DNA from: Acidobacteria bacterium RIFCSPLOWO2_12_FULL_68_19
Lineage (GTDB): Bacteria; Acidobacteriota; Vicinamibacteria; Vicinamibacterales; UBA2999
Assembly (NCBI GenBank): GCA_001767525.1
Contig: MELF01000026.1
Span: 43,227 to 107,226 of the forward strand
Length of the DNA stretch: 64,000 nucleotides
Direction of reading: 5' to 3'
In this document: piece by piece, positions 27,699 through 37,423 of the stretch
Layout: every line of letters begins with the position of its first letter
How positions within the stretch are numbered: the stretch's first letter is position 1
Position numbers and translations under genes: made by a program
Notes under the pieces: model-generated
Databases searched by the model: none
The model's input: the letters and a program-made list of their open reading frames with translations, nothing else
Told to the model about the DNA's origin: nothing

Positions 27699-28489
27699 CG
27701 CACATACTCCTCTACGCGCGCGTCGAGACCGCTGGACGCGCCCGCCTCGGCAATCACGCTCACCAGGGCGCTGCCAACGACAGCGGCATCCGCCCATGTG
27801 CCCACTTCCCGCACGTGCTCCGGTTTGGAGATGCCGAACCCGAGAGCAATGGGCAGCGGGCTGACGGCTCGGATCCGGCGGACCATCTCCTGCGCCCCAT
27901 CGGCGATGGTCTCGCGGGCGCCCGTGACGCCAAGCCGGGAGATCGCATACAGAAAGCCGCTGCCGAGCGCGGCGGCCCTGCGCAGCCGGTCGTCCGTCGT
28001 CGTCGGACTGAGCAGGAGGATTGTATCAATCCCGCGCGACGCCAACAGCGTCCGGAACTCGCCGGCTTCCTCAATCGGCAGATCCAGCACGAGCACGCCG
28101 TCCACCCCGGCCCGGCGGCACCGGTCGGCGAACGCCTCCGACCCGAGTCGCAGGATCGGGTTCACGTAGCTGAAGAGGACTATCGGCGGAGGGAGCTCCG
28201 CGCGTAAGTCTCCTACCAGGTCGAGCACACCCGACAGCGTCGTACCGGAGGCGAGCGCCCGTTCGGTGGCGCGCTGGATCACCGGTCCGTCCGCCAGCGG
28301 GTCGGAGAACGGCACGCCGACCTCGATCACGTCGGCGCCGGCGCGGCCGAGCGCCCGCAGGATCCCGGCCGTCCGCTCGAGATCCGGGTCGCCCGCCGTG
28401 ATGAAGGTCACGAGGCCGGTGGCGCCCGGCTGCTGTCGCAGGCGCGCAAACGTGTTCGCCAGGCGCCCCTGCGTCCGGACCTCGTTCAT
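27683..28489 (-). CDS. trpA: Tryptophan synthase alpha chain
   Basis: Cleaves indole-3-glycerol phosphate to indole, which passes through a tunnel to TrpB. The 268-residue product has [13 protein letters not shown], the catalytic Glu in [19 protein letters not shown], the catalytic Asp in [15 protein letters not shown], and LALGF-like [12 protein letters not shown] near the phosphate site. The start overlaps the trpB stop by four bases (ATGA), and its end overlaps aroQ. Confidence 0.96.
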   Translation of the reverse strand: MNEVRTQGRLANTFARLRQQPGATGLVTFITAGDPDLERTAGILRALGRAGADVIEVGVPFSDPLADGPVIQRATERALASGTTLSGVLDLVGDLRAELPPPIVLFSYVNPILRLGSEAFADRCRRAGVDGVLVLDLPIEEAGEFRTLLASRGIDTILLLSPTTTDDRLRRAAALGSGFLYAISRLGVTGARETIADGAQEMVRRIRAVSPLPIALGFGISKPEHVREVGTWADAAVVGSALVSVIAEAGASSGLDARVEEYVRWLKS

Positions 28490-29715
28490 CGGAGCGCCTC
28501 CATGACCGTCTGCACGTCTTTGTCTCCTCGACCCGACAGATTGACCAGGACGTGCGCGCCGGCGGGGAGACTGCGCGCCAACTGCGGCAGGTAGGCAACC
28601 GCGTGCGCCGACTCGAGCGCCGGCAGGATCCCCTCGAGCCGCGCCAGCGTCTGAAATCCCTCGAGCGCCTCCGCGTCGGACACGTGCGCGTATTCTGTCC
28701 GGCCCAGATCGCGCAGCCAGGCGTGCTCCGGGCCGATCGCCGCGTAATCGAGACCGGCCGAGATCGAATGTGTCAGCTCGATATTGCCTGCCGCATCCTG
28801 CAGCACATAGGTCCGGGTCCCGTGCAGCACGCCGGTGGCGCCGCCGGCGAAGCGCGCCGCGTGCCGTCCCGGCGCGATGCGCTCGCCGCCCGCCTCGACG
28901 CCGACGAGCCGGACGCCCGGGTCGTCGATGAAGGCGTCGAACACGCCGATGGCGTTGCTCCCGCCGCCAACGCACGCCAGGACGACCTCCGGCAGACGGC
29001 CCGACTGTTCGACGATCTGGGCGCGCGCCTCGCGGCCGATGACCGCCTGGAACTCGCGCACCATCAACGGATACGGGTGCGGGCCGAGGGCCGACCCGAG
29101 CAGGTAGTAGGTCTCGGTGACGTTGGTGACCCAGTCGCGCATCGCCTCGTTGATGGCATCCTTGAGCGTGCAGCTGCCGGAATCGACCCGGCGCACCTCC
29201 GCGCCGAGCAGCTGCATCCGGACGACGTTGAGCGCCTGACGGCGCATGTCCTCCGCGCCCATGTAGACATGGCACTCGAGACCGAGCAGCGCGCACGCGG
29301 TGGCGGTCGCGACGCCGTGCTGCCCTGCGCCGGTTTCGGCGACGACGCGGCGTTTTCCCATCCGCCGGGCGAGGAGCGCCTGGCCGAGCGCGTTGTTGAT
29401 CTTGTGCGCGCCGGTATGCGTCAGGTCCTCTCGTTTGAGGAACACTCGCCGGCCCGTGTGCGCCGACAGGCGCGTCGCCTCGTAGAGCGGCGTCGGACGG
29501 CCGGCGTAGTGCCGCAGCAGCCGATCCAGCTCGTCGCGAAACGCCGGGTCGGCGCGCGCGGCGAGGTAGCCGGCCTCGAGCTCCTCGATCGGGGCGACGA
29601 GCGTCTCGGGGACGAAGCGCCCGCCGTAGGCGCCGAAATACCCGCGGGCATCCGGGTCGCGGCGCCCGAACACCGGACGTTCAGCGATGACAGGGCGACT
29701 GTTGCTCAAAGGCAC
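28486..29715 (-). CDS. trpB: Tryptophan synthase beta chain
   Basis: A PLP enzyme joining indole and serine to make tryptophan. The 409-residue product has [15 protein letters not shown] at the N-terminus, the PLP Lys in [28 protein letters not shown], the phosphate-binding [13 protein letters not shown] and late [19 protein letters not shown] 29715 overlaps the trpF end by 35 bases; a TTG at 29709 is an alternative. The rest of the length is as expected. Confidence 0.96.
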   Translation of the reverse strand: MPLSNSRPVIAERPVFGRRDPDARGYFGAYGGRFVPETLVAPIEELEAGYLAARADPAFRDELDRLLRHYAGRPTPLYEATRLSAHTGRRVFLKREDLTHTGAHKINNALGQALLARRMGKRRVVAETGAGQHGVATATACALLGLECHVYMGAEDMRRQALNVVRMQLLGAEVRRVDSGSCTLKDAINEAMRDWVTNVTETYYLLGSALGPHPYPLMVREFQAVIGREARAQIVEQSGRLPEVVLACVGGGSNAIGVFDAFIDDPGVRLVGVEAGGERIAPGRHAARFAGGATGVLHGTRTYVLQDAAGNIELTHSISAGLDYAAIGPEHAWLRDLGRTEYAHVSDAEALEGFQTLARLEGILPALESAHAVAYLPQLARSLPAGAHVLVNLSGRGDKDVQTVMEALR

Positions 29716-30313
29716 TCCGTGCGCGCGCCAGGAAGCGCGCGACCTTCTCCAGGTTCTTGATGCCGGGCCCGTCCTCCACGCCGGACGCCACGTCCACGCC
29801 GTACGGGCCCACTCGCGCGATCGCCTCCGCCACGTTGGCGTCGGTCAACCCGCCCGCCAGCACAATCCTCCGCCGCCGCGCGAGCGCGGCGGCCCGGTCC
29901 CAGTTCGCCCGCCGGCCGGTGCCGCCGCGCCGCACCGGGTCGGACGCGTCCACGAGGAACGTGGTGTCGGCCGGCCAGAGGGCGCAGGCCGCCTCCGCGT
30001 TCTCCACGGTGATCGCCCGCAGCACCGGCACGCCGAGCGCCGCCGCACAGGCCGGCGGCTCGTCACCGTGCAGTTGCACGGTCGTCATCCCCGTTTCGGC
30101 AATCACGGCTCGCATCCGATCGACCGGCTCGTTCACGAAGACCCCGACCGTCGTGGCGCCCGGCGGCAGCGCCGCCACGATCTCGGCCGCACGCACCGGA
30201 TCGATCCGACGCGGGCTGCCGGGCCAGAACACGAACCCCAGCGCCGTTGCGCCGTGCTCGAGCGCATGGCACGCGTCCTCGAGCCGCGTGATCCCGCATA
30301 TCTTCAGGAACAT
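29681..30313 (-). CDS. trpF: Phosphoribosylanthranilate isomerase
   Basis: Catalyses the Amadori rearrangement of PRA to CdRP. The 210-residue barrel begins [14 protein letters not shown], with the catalytic Cys in [27 protein letters not shown], the catalytic Asp in FLVDASD, and the phosphate-binding [11 protein letters not shown] and [16 protein letters not shown] follow. Its start lies 10 bases inside the end of trpC. Confidence 0.95.
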   Translation of the reverse strand: MFLKICGITRLEDACHALEHGATALGFVFWPGSPRRIDPVRAAEIVAALPPGATTVGVFVNEPVDRMRAVIAETGMTTVQLHGDEPPACAAALGVPVLRAITVENAEAACALWPADTTFLVDASDPVRRGGTGRRANWDRAAALARRRRIVLAGGLTDANVAEAIARVGPYGVDVASGVEDGPGIKNLEKVARFLARARSAFEQQSPCHR

Positions 30314-31146
30314 CGCACACCCCGACCCTCGCGGATCCCGGATCCCGGCTCCCCGATCCCGATCAGGTTCTCAATCGCACCAGCCGGGTCAGGATCCGTG
30401 ATGAACCGCTCGCCGATCAGGAACGCGCGATACCCGACCGAGGCCAGGCGCTGCAGGTCGCTCTGCGACTGCAGTCCGCTCTCGCTCACCGCGACCACGT
30501 CACGGGGCATTCTCGCCGCCAGCCGGTACGAGGCGTCGACGTCGACCTCGAGCGTCCGCAGGTTCCGGTTGTTCACGCCGACGATCCGCGCGCCGGCGTC
30601 GATCGCCCGCGCCAGCTCGCCCTCGTCGTGCACCTCGACGAGCGCCGCCAAGCCCAGTTCGCGCGCCCGCGCCTGCAGTCGAACCATCCCCGGCTGCTCG
30701 AGCGCCGCGACGATGAGCAGCACCGCATCGGCGCCCCACGCCCGCGCTTCGAAGAGCTGGTACTCGTCCACGACGAAGTCCTTGCGGAGCACCGGCAGTC
30801 CGACGGCCCGCCGCACGGCCTCGAGATGGTCCAGTGCGCCGTCGAAGAAGGTTGGTTCGGTCAGAACGGAAATGGCCGCCGCGCCGCCGCGCTGATAGGC
30901 ACGGGCCAGCGCAGCGGGATCGTACGACGCGATCAGCACCCCTCTCGAGGGCGAACGCCGCTTGCACTCGGCAATTACGTTCACGCGACCCGCGTGGCCC
31001 AGCTCTCGCTCGAACCTGGCGCCATCGGGCGCTGCGGCGGCGGCTCGCGCCTCCAGCACGGCCAGCGGCTCGCGTTCGCGTCGAAGGGCCGTGGTCCGTT
31101 CGGTCGCCGCGACGATCGTCCGCAGGAGATCTGGCGCGGCACTCAT
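30304..31146 (-). CDS. trpC: Indole-3-glycerol phosphate synthase
   Basis: Closes the indole ring from CdRP. The 280-residue product has VIAECKRRSPSRG with the catalytic Lys, ISVLTEPTFFDG, VLRKDFVVDEYQLFEA with the second catalytic Lys, the Glu in LVEVHDEGEL, GVNNRNLRTLEVD and SESGLQS. The last about 18 residues ([17 protein letters not shown]) lie beyond the normal fold end and are encoded by the GGATCCCGG-type repeat, so this tail is probably a repeat-derived extension. It shares four bases with the trpD end. Confidence 0.95.
   Translation of the reverse strand: MSAAPDLLRTIVAATERTTALRREREPLAVLEARAAAAAPDGARFERELGHAGRVNVIAECKRRSPSRGVLIASYDPAALARAYQRGGAAAISVLTEPTFFDGALDHLEAVRRAVGLPVLRKDFVVDEYQLFEARAWGADAVLLIVAALEQPGMVRLQARARELGLAALVEVHDEGELARAIDAGARIVGVNNRNLRTLEVDVDASYRLAARMPRDVVAVSESGLQSQSDLQRLASVGYRAFLIGERFITDPDPAGAIENLIGIGEPGSGIREGRGVRCS
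30321..30366. repeat. GGATCCCGG-type repeat at the trpC/trpF junction
   Basis: It contains ccctcgcggatcccgga (30326-30342), identical to 8446-8462 in the ftsK linker, followed by tcccggctccccgatccc. It encodes the extra C-terminal tail of TrpC. Confidence 0.6.
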
Positions 31147-32173
31147 CCCGCGGCCTCCCCCCTGGGTGCCTGCGAGCTGCGCACCATGCGGTCGAGTGTC
31201 GCCCGCGCCGCTCCGGAATCGATCATCTCCGCGGCCACGCCGATCCCGTCCCGCACGCTGGCGGCACGTCCGGCGACGAACAAGGCCGCGCCGGCGTTGA
31301 GCAGCACGACGTCACGGGCCGGACCCTTCTCGCCGTCGAGCACCGCCCGCACGATCGCCGCGTTCTCGTCGGCGTCGCCGCCCCGCAGATCCGCGGCCGA
31401 CGCCTTCGGCACGCCGAACTCCCCGGGGTGGATGTAGAAGGTGCTCACGGCCCCGTCGCGGCATTCGAGCACCTTGGTGTACCCGGTCGTCGAGATCTCG
31501 TCCAGACCGTCGAGTCCGTGAACGACCCAGGCGCGTTCCACATCGAGCATGACGAGCGCCCGGGCCAGCAGTTCCGTCAGCTCCGGCCGCGGCACGCCGA
31601 CGAGCTGCCGGCGCGCGCCGGCCGGGTTCGTCAGCGGGCCGAGCAGGTTGAACGCCGTTCGAATCCCGAGGTCGCGACGGGTCGCGGCGGCGTGCTTCAT
31701 CGATGGATGAAAGATCGGCGCGAAGAAGAAGGCGATGTTCGCCTCCCGCAGCGTCCGCTCCACGACCGGCGGCGGCGCCCCGACGTTCACGCCCAGCCGC
31801 TCGAAGAGGTCCGCGCTGCCGCATCGGCTCGACACGGACCGGTTCCCATGTTTGGCGACCTTCACGCCCGCGGCCGCGACCACGAGCGCGGCGGCCGACG
31901 AGATGTTGAACGTCCCGGACCGGTCGCCGCCGGTGCCGCAGGTATCGAACACGTCGCCGGGCGCCGCCGACAGCTTCACCGCGTGCTCCCGCATCGACCG
32001 GGCGAACCCGACGATTTCAGCCGGCCGCTCGCCCTTCATGACGAGCGCCGAGAGCAGCGCCCCGAGCGCCGCCGGCGAGGCGCGCCCTTCCATGACCTCG
32101 CGCATGGCGGCCGCCGCCTCGTCTGCCGTGAGATCCTCGTGCCGGACGAGCTTCTCGAGAAGGACGGAGAACA

Positions 32174-32174
<1 letters not shown>
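31143..32174 (-). CDS. trpD: Anthranilate phosphoribosyltransferase
   Basis: Adds the phosphoribosyl group of PRPP to anthranilate. The 343-residue product has DTCGTGGDRSGTFNIS at the PRPP site, VAKHGNRSVSSRCGSADLFERLG, and HPSMKHAAATRRDLGIRTAFNLLGPLTNPA. All are intact. The start is ATG 32174, overlapping the trpG TGA; a GTG immediately before (32177) would add one residue. It is a stand-alone TrpD, not fused to TrpG. Confidence 0.96.
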
Positions 32175-32740
<566 letters not shown>

Positions 32741-32767
32741 GGTGTCTCCGGCCGACCGACGGCCGGC

Positions 32768-34288
32768 CTACAATCCTCGTTGCGCCATCTCGAGCGCCTG
32801 AATCACGGCGCGCGCCTTGTCGCGCGTCTCCTCGTACTCGGCCGCCGGGTTCGAATCGGCCACGATCCCGGCGCCCGCCTGGACCCAGGCGTGGCCGTTC
32901 TCGATCACGACCGTCCGGATCGTGATGCAGAAATCGAGGTTGCCCGCGAAGTCGAGGTAGCCAACGGCGCCCGCGTAGACGCCCCGGCGCCGATTCTCGA
33001 GTTCCGCGATGATCTCCATGGCGCGCACTTTCGGCGCCCCCGAGACGGTGCCTGCCGGAAAGCAGGCCACCAGCGCATCGAGCCGGTCGCGCTGGTCCGC
33101 CAATCGCCCTTCCACGATGGACACCAGATGCATGACGTGCGAGTAGCGCTCGAGCGCCATGTAGGTCGGCACCTTGACCGTCCCGTACGCCGACACACGG
33201 CCCAGATCGTTGCGGCCGAGATCCACGAGCATGACGTGCTCGGCGCGCTCCTTCTCGTTTCGCTTCAGCTCCTCGGCGAGCCGGAGATCGTCTTCCTCCG
33301 TCCGCCCGCGCGGCCGCGTGCCGGCAATCGGATGCGTCTCGATACGCTGCCCCTCCACACGTACGAGCATCTCCGGCGACGACCCGACGATGGTGCGATC
33401 CCCCATCCGGATGAAGTACATGTAGGGCGACGGGTTCACGTGGCGCAGCGCCCGATACACCGTGAACGGCTCCGCGTCGAGCGGCGTCTCGAAGCACTGC
33501 GACAGCACCACCTGATAGATGTCACCGGCCGCGATGTACTCCTTGGCGGTGCGCACCATGCGCTCGAACTCCTCCCGGGTGAGGTTCGAGGTGAGCTCGA
33601 GCCCGCGGCCGTCGGCACGCGCCGGCTTCGACAAGCCGCGATCCAGCTCTCGCTCGACCAGGTCGATCTTCGCCCGGGCGAACTGATACAGCGACTCGAG
33701 ATCCTCGTCGCCCGTGATGCGCGCGTTGGCGATGATGAGAATCCGGTGCCGCGCGTGGTCGAAGGCGAGGACCGTGTCGAAGAGCATGAACCCCGCCTCC
33801 TCATCCTCCCGCGTCGGCGGCTGGAGCGCCACCGGCTCGAACCAGGCGGCCGCGTCGTAACCGAGGTAGCCGACGGCGCCCCCGGTGAACCGGGGCAGTC
33901 CGGGCACGAATGGGGCATGAAAGCCCGCCATCAGCTCGCGCAGCGTCTCGACAAACGGCCTGTCCGACTCGGACCGCTCGCCGGCACGATCGACGACCGT
34001 CCGGCCGCCTCGCGATCGCAACAGCAGGAACGGATCCTTGCCGAGGAACGAATACCGCCCCACGTGCTCGCCGCCTTCGACCGATTCGAGGAGGAAGGCG
34101 TGGTGCGAGTGCTCGGCCACCTTCAGAAACGCCGACACCGGCGTCAGCAGATCGGCCACGATCTCCTTGCACACCGGCACGAACGTGCCGCGCTGCGCCA
34201 GCTCCTTGAACTCGTCGAAGGTCGTGACGCGCATCAGTGATGCCCATCCATCCGGGCCACCGAGTCCCCGGGACGCGGAGCCGAACAT
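32768..34288 (-). CDS. trpE: Anthranilate synthase component I
   Basis: Converts chorismate to anthranilate, the committed step to tryptophan. The 506-residue product shows GGAVGYLGYDA, the feedback-site-like LLESVEGGEHVGRYSFLG (the Trp-binding LLES element), HPIAGTRPRG, LVDLGRNDLGRV and CFPAGTVSGAPKVRAMEII. ATG 34288 is chosen because AGGAAG lies eight bases upstream and the start follows the aroD stop by one base (TGAAATG). Homologues usually begin close to MRVTTFDEF at 34234, so the first 18 residues may be extra or untranslated. Confidence 0.94.
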   Translation of the reverse strand: MFGSASRGLGGPDGWASLMRVTTFDEFKELAQRGTFVPVCKEIVADLLTPVSAFLKVAEHSHHAFLLESVEGGEHVGRYSFLGKDPFLLLRSRGGRTVVDRAGERSESDRPFVETLRELMAGFHAPFVPGLPRFTGGAVGYLGYDAAAWFEPVALQPPTREDEEAGFMLFDTVLAFDHARHRILIIANARITGDEDLESLYQFARAKIDLVERELDRGLSKPARADGRGLELTSNLTREEFERMVRTAKEYIAAGDIYQVVLSQCFETPLDAEPFTVYRALRHVNPSPYMYFIRMGDRTIVGSSPEMLVRVEGQRIETHPIAGTRPRGRTEEDDLRLAEELKRNEKERAEHVMLVDLGRNDLGRVSAYGTVKVPTYMALERYSHVMHLVSIVEGRLADQRDRLDALVACFPAGTVSGAPKVRAMEIIAELENRRRGVYAGAVGYLDFAGNLDFCITIRTVVIENGHAWVQAGAGIVADSNPAAEYEETRDKARAVIQALEMAQRGL

Positions 34289-34289
34289 T

Positions 34290-35237
34290 TCATACTCTTC
34301 CTGCCTCCGGGCTTCCGTGGCTCGTGCCACCGGTCACACCCGGCGCAAACGGTCGGCCGGTCCACCGCTCGAACCACCGTTCCACCTCTTCGCGCGACGC
34401 GCCGTCGGCAATCACGCCGGCAAACCCCAGCGCCCGCCCGAAGGCATCCAGGTCATCACGATCGGCGGCACGAAGCGGCACACACACCGCGTCAACGCCG
34501 GCGCCGGCGAAGGCCGCATTGAGCCTGGCCGGGAGACTCGACCGCATCACCTCGTCGCCGGCGGCTCCATAGAGCGCCGTTCTCGGACCAATGCTCCGGA
34601 ACCGGAACTCCTCCACCATGCGGGAGGCGGGCATCTGGCCGGGCGCGGCGGCGGCGCCGGCATACGTCCACCGCGACCGGAAGCGGGACGCGAGCAGGCG
34701 GCTCGGCACGCCCGCGTCTCCCATCCCGATCACGACCGCGTCGCCACCCGCGCCGATCTCGAGGAGCGGCAGCGTGTCCGAGAGCCGGCGCGCCGCGATG
34801 GCCACCTTGATGACCGCCGCGCCAAGGCGGCGCATCGCCTGGGCTCGCGTGGAGACGTCACCGGGAAGGCCGGCGAAATCGTGGGTCGACACGACCACGC
34901 GCGACGGATGGGACCGAATCAGACCGCCGAAAGCCTCGTCGTGGGCCTCGCCGGTGGCACGCCACTCGATGTCCACGTACTCAGCGCCGGACGCGAGCGC
35001 CTCGGCGAGCAACCGGTATCGGTCCCGCTCGGTTCCCGTGAACCACCCTCCTTCCCACGCGGGCCGGCAGGTGACGACCGCCGGTCCGCGACGCCCCTGG
35101 AGCGCTCGCGCCACGTCGATGTCGGCCACGCCGTCCAGGCGCAGCTCGACCATGTCAGCGGCGGTCACGGCGTCCCGTCCCGCCAGCAGTTCGGCCATCG
35201 AGCGACCGGTCACCGTCTCGCACAGCAGCGACGTCAT
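34290..35237 (-). CDS. aroD: Type I 3-dehydroquinate dehydratase fused to a remnant shikimate dehydrogenase domain
   Basis: Dehydrates 3-dehydroquinate through a Schiff base. Residues about 1-215 form the AroD barrel: LLCETVTGRSMAELL, VELRLDGV, VVVSTHDF with the catalytic His and AAVIKVAIAARR with the Schiff-base Lys. After about residue 222 the sequence YGAAGDEVMRSSLPARLNAA followed by FAGAGVDAVCVPL resembles the start of shikimate dehydrogenase (GxxGxPVxHSLSPxxHN). The Ser-x-Ser shikimate loop and the catalytic Lys segment are not recognisable, and the NADP domain is absent. It is the first structural gene of the trp supraoperon, directly after the attenuator. Confidence 0.88.
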   Translation of the reverse strand: MTSLLCETVTGRSMAELLAGRDAVTAADMVELRLDGVADIDVARALQGRRGPAVVTCRPAWEGGWFTGTERDRYRLLAEALASGAEYVDIEWRATGEAHDEAFGGLIRSHPSRVVVSTHDFAGLPGDVSTRAQAMRRLGAAVIKVAIAARRLSDTLPLLEIGAGGDAVVIGMGDAGVPSRLLASRFRSRWTYAGAAAAPGQMPASRMVEEFRFRSIGPRTALYGAAGDEVMRSSLPARLNAAFAGAGVDAVCVPLRAADRDDLDAFGRALGFAGVIADGASREEVERWFERWTGRPFAPGVTGGTSHGSPEAGRV

Positions 35238-35240
35238 GGC

Positions 35241-35282
35241 AAAACAAAAACGCCTCTCCAACCGGTCGGCTGAAGAGGCGTT
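35241..35282 (-). terminator. Attenuator: intrinsic terminator in the trp leader
   Basis: On the minus strand the arms aacgcctct (35282-35274) and agaggcgtt (35257-35249) pair perfectly. An inner cagcc/ggttg helix extends the stem, and UUUUUGUUUU follows. It lies between trpL and aroD, four bases before the aroD ATG. A competing pairing of gggcgt (35317-35312, overlapping the trpL end) with acgcct (35281-35276) would act as the antiterminator. Confidence 0.88.
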
Positions 35283-35307
35283 CTGGTCGTCGAAACTCGT
35301 TGTGGTC

Positions 35308-35400
35308 CTAGACGCCCGCCGCCCCCTCAGTCGCAGTCCGATACCACCACCACCAACTGGCGTAGCTCGGAGACGCGACGGCGCGAAATCGGAACGGCAT
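35308..35400 (-). CDS. trpL: trp operon leader peptide with four consecutive Trp codons
   Basis: A 30-codon ORF too short for routine calling. It begins MPFRFRAVAS and continues to SYASWWWWYRTATE, ending AAGV then TAG. The four TGG codons occupy 35344-35355. It is followed 25 bases later by an intrinsic terminator and then aroD-trpEGDCFBA. By analogy with the E. coli trp leader, ribosome stalling at the Trp codons when charged tRNA-Trp is scarce should favour the antiterminator, while translation to the stop should allow termination. A Shine-Dalgarno sequence is weak. A run of four Trp codons at this exact place is very unlikely by chance. Confidence 0.88.
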   Translation of the reverse strand: MPFRFRAVASPSYASWWWWYRTATEGAAGV

Positions 35401-35426
35401 CTGCTGCGTCAACGGACGGAATAGGC

Positions 35427-35455
35427 ACTGTACCGCAGCCCTTTGCAGCTGTCAA
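35427..35455 (-). promoter_or_regulatory. Sigma-70-type promoter of the trp supraoperon
   Basis: On the minus strand a perfect -35 TTGACA (35455-35450) is followed by 17 bases and TACAGT (35432-35427) as -10. The predicted start, near 35420, is about 20 bases upstream of trpL. No sequence resembling a TrpR operator was recognised. Confidence 0.75.
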
Positions 35456-35561
35456 TTTGCGGGGGTCCGACCGCACACGCGTGCGAGTCACGACGCCCGC
35501 AGGCGCTTGCAGTTTCAGCGGTTTACCCGTATCTTCAAGTTAGAGCCGCCTGGCCGTCATC

Positions 35562-37406
35562 ATGTCGAAACTCCTCGCCTTCGCCATCGGACTGCTGTTG
35601 CTTGCCGTCGCCGGGCTCCCAGCCCAGACGCGCACGTTCCCGGTTGGCGAGCTCGAGCCCGGCATGGTCGGCGTCGGCCGAACGGTGTTCGAAGGCGACC
35701 GTCTGGATGAGTTCAAGGTCCACATCCTCGGCGTGCTGCGCAACGTCGTCGGTCCCCGCCGCAACTTGATTCTCGCCAGGCTCGAGGGTGGGCCGCTCGC
35801 CGAGACCGGCGTGATTGCCGGCATGAGCGGCAGCCCGGTCTACATCGACGGGCGCCTCGTCGGCGCCGTGTCCTACTCGCTCGGACAGTTCTCGAAGGAA
35901 CCGATCGCCGGCATCACGCCGATCGAAGAGATGGTCGAAGCGGCGACCTTCTCCGGCCCGCGCCGCGCCGCGGCGCGGGTGGAACTGCAGGTGCCGATCA
36001 CGCCCGAAGGACTCCGTGCCTCGCTCCGGCAGGCCTTCAGCTGGGCCCGGCCGTTTGCGGAGAGTCCCGCCGACGTGGAAGTCTTCGGCGGCGTGGGGCT
36101 CCAGCCCAGCCTCGGGACGCTGTTGCGCCCGATCGCGACGCCGTTGACGCTGGGGGGCTTCGACGCGGGTGTCATCGATCCGCTCGCCGAGGCGTTCCGC
36201 AACGAGGGATTCCTGCCGCTCTTCGCCGGGTCCGCCGCCGCGCTCCTGCAGACAAACGGATCCTCAGGGGCACCGCGGCCGCTGCGGCCGGGCGACCCGG
36301 TCGGCGTCGCCCTGATGAGCGGCGACCTCGAACTCGGCGCCACCGGAACGGTGACCGAAGTCGACGGGAACCGCGTCTATGCGTTCGGGCACCCCTTCTA
36401 CGGACTCGGCCCCACGCAGTTTCCAATGACGCGGGCGTACGTCCACACACTGCTGCCGAGCCTCTCCAGCTCGTTCAAGATTGCCAGTACGGGGGACGTG
36501 ATCGGGACGTTCCAGCAGGATCGCGCGACGACGATCGCCGGGACGCTCGGGCCCGGGCCGGCGCTCATCCCGGTGCGCATCACGCTCACGTCGGACCGCG
36601 GCACGAAGAAGACGTTCAACCTGGCGCTGGTGAACGACCAGCTCTTCACCCCGCTGCTCACCTACGTCTCGATTGTCAACACGCTGACGTCGTACGAGCG
36701 CCAGAACGGCATGGCGAGCTACGTGGTGCGCGGAACCGCGTCGGTCAAGAAGTACGGCGACGTGGCGTTCGAGGACCTGTTCACCGGCGATCAGCCCTCG
36801 ATTGGCGCCGCGACGTACGTGGTGGCCCCGATCAACTTCCTGCTGCGCAACGTCTTCGAGGACATCGAGCTCGAGCGGGTCGATCTGGAGATCGACGCCA
36901 GCGAGCAGCCGCGCAGCGCCACGCTCGAGCGCGTCTGGGTCGACGGCAACCGGATCCGTCCTGGCGCAACGGTCGACCTGAAGGTGCTGCTGCGGACCTA
37001 TCGGGGCGACGAGATCACGCGGACCGTGCCCGTCGAGATCCCGGCGAGCGCGCGCGGCACGATATCGATCATGGTGACCGACGGGACGCGTTTATCGCAG
37101 TGGGAGGCGCGGGAGCTGCAGGTCCAGCCGCTGCAGGCGCGCGGCCTGCCGCAGATGATTCGGGTCCTCAACAACGCGCGGAAGAACAACCGCCTGTACG
37201 TCCGCTTGCTCGGCCGCGACAGCGGCGCGGTGGTCAAGGGCGAGTCGCTCTCGGCGCTGCCGCCGTCGGTGATGGCCATCCTCGAGTCGGACCGCAACGG
37301 CGGCAGCTTCAGGCCGCTCCAGAACGCCATGCTGGGCGAATGGGAGCTTGCGACCGAGCACGCCGTGAACGGGTCGCGCACGCTGTCGCTGACGATCGAG
37401 GAGTAA
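35562..37406 (+). CDS. S55 (SpoIVB-like) peptidase-domain protein, exported
   Basis: The 614-residue product has a signal peptide (LLAFAIGLLLLAVAGLPA), then TFPVGELEPGMVGVGRTVFEG and the S55 catalytic core GVIAGMSGSPVYIDGRLVGAV, whose Ser is in GMSGSP. A second conserved stretch is VYAFGHPFYGLGPTQFPMT. The S55 family is best known from SpoIVB, but long non-sporulation forms exist; nothing else here suggests spores. The C-terminal half is beta-rich. It is divergent from the trp promoter and is followed 17 bases later by the beta-propeller gene, probably as an operon. Protease activity is inferred. Confidence 0.82.
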   Translation: MSKLLAFAIGLLLLAVAGLPAQTRTFPVGELEPGMVGVGRTVFEGDRLDEFKVHILGVLRNVVGPRRNLILARLEGGPLAETGVIAGMSGSPVYIDGRLVGAVSYSLGQFSKEPIAGITPIEEMVEAATFSGPRRAAARVELQVPITPEGLRASLRQAFSWARPFAESPADVEVFGGVGLQPSLGTLLRPIATPLTLGGFDAGVIDPLAEAFRNEGFLPLFAGSAAALLQTNGSSGAPRPLRPGDPVGVALMSGDLELGATGTVTEVDGNRVYAFGHPFYGLGPTQFPMTRAYVHTLLPSLSSSFKIASTGDVIGTFQQDRATTIAGTLGPGPALIPVRITLTSDRGTKKTFNLALVNDQLFTPLLTYVSIVNTLTSYERQNGMASYVVRGTASVKKYGDVAFEDLFTGDQPSIGAATYVVAPINFLLRNVFEDIELERVDLEIDASEQPRSATLERVWVDGNRIRPGATVDLKVLLRTYRGDEITRTVPVEIPASARGTISIMVTDGTRLSQWEARELQVQPLQARGLPQMIRVLNNARKNNRLYVRLLGRDSGAVVKGESLSALPPSVMAILESDRNGGSFRPLQNAMLGEWELATEHAVNGSRTLSLTIEE

Positions 37407-37423
37407 CCCACACGTACTCACCT

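Noticed and set aside
35562..37406. SpoIVB as evidence of sporulation
   Set aside because: The S55 domain occurs in long non-sporulation proteins, and no other sporulation gene is in the window.
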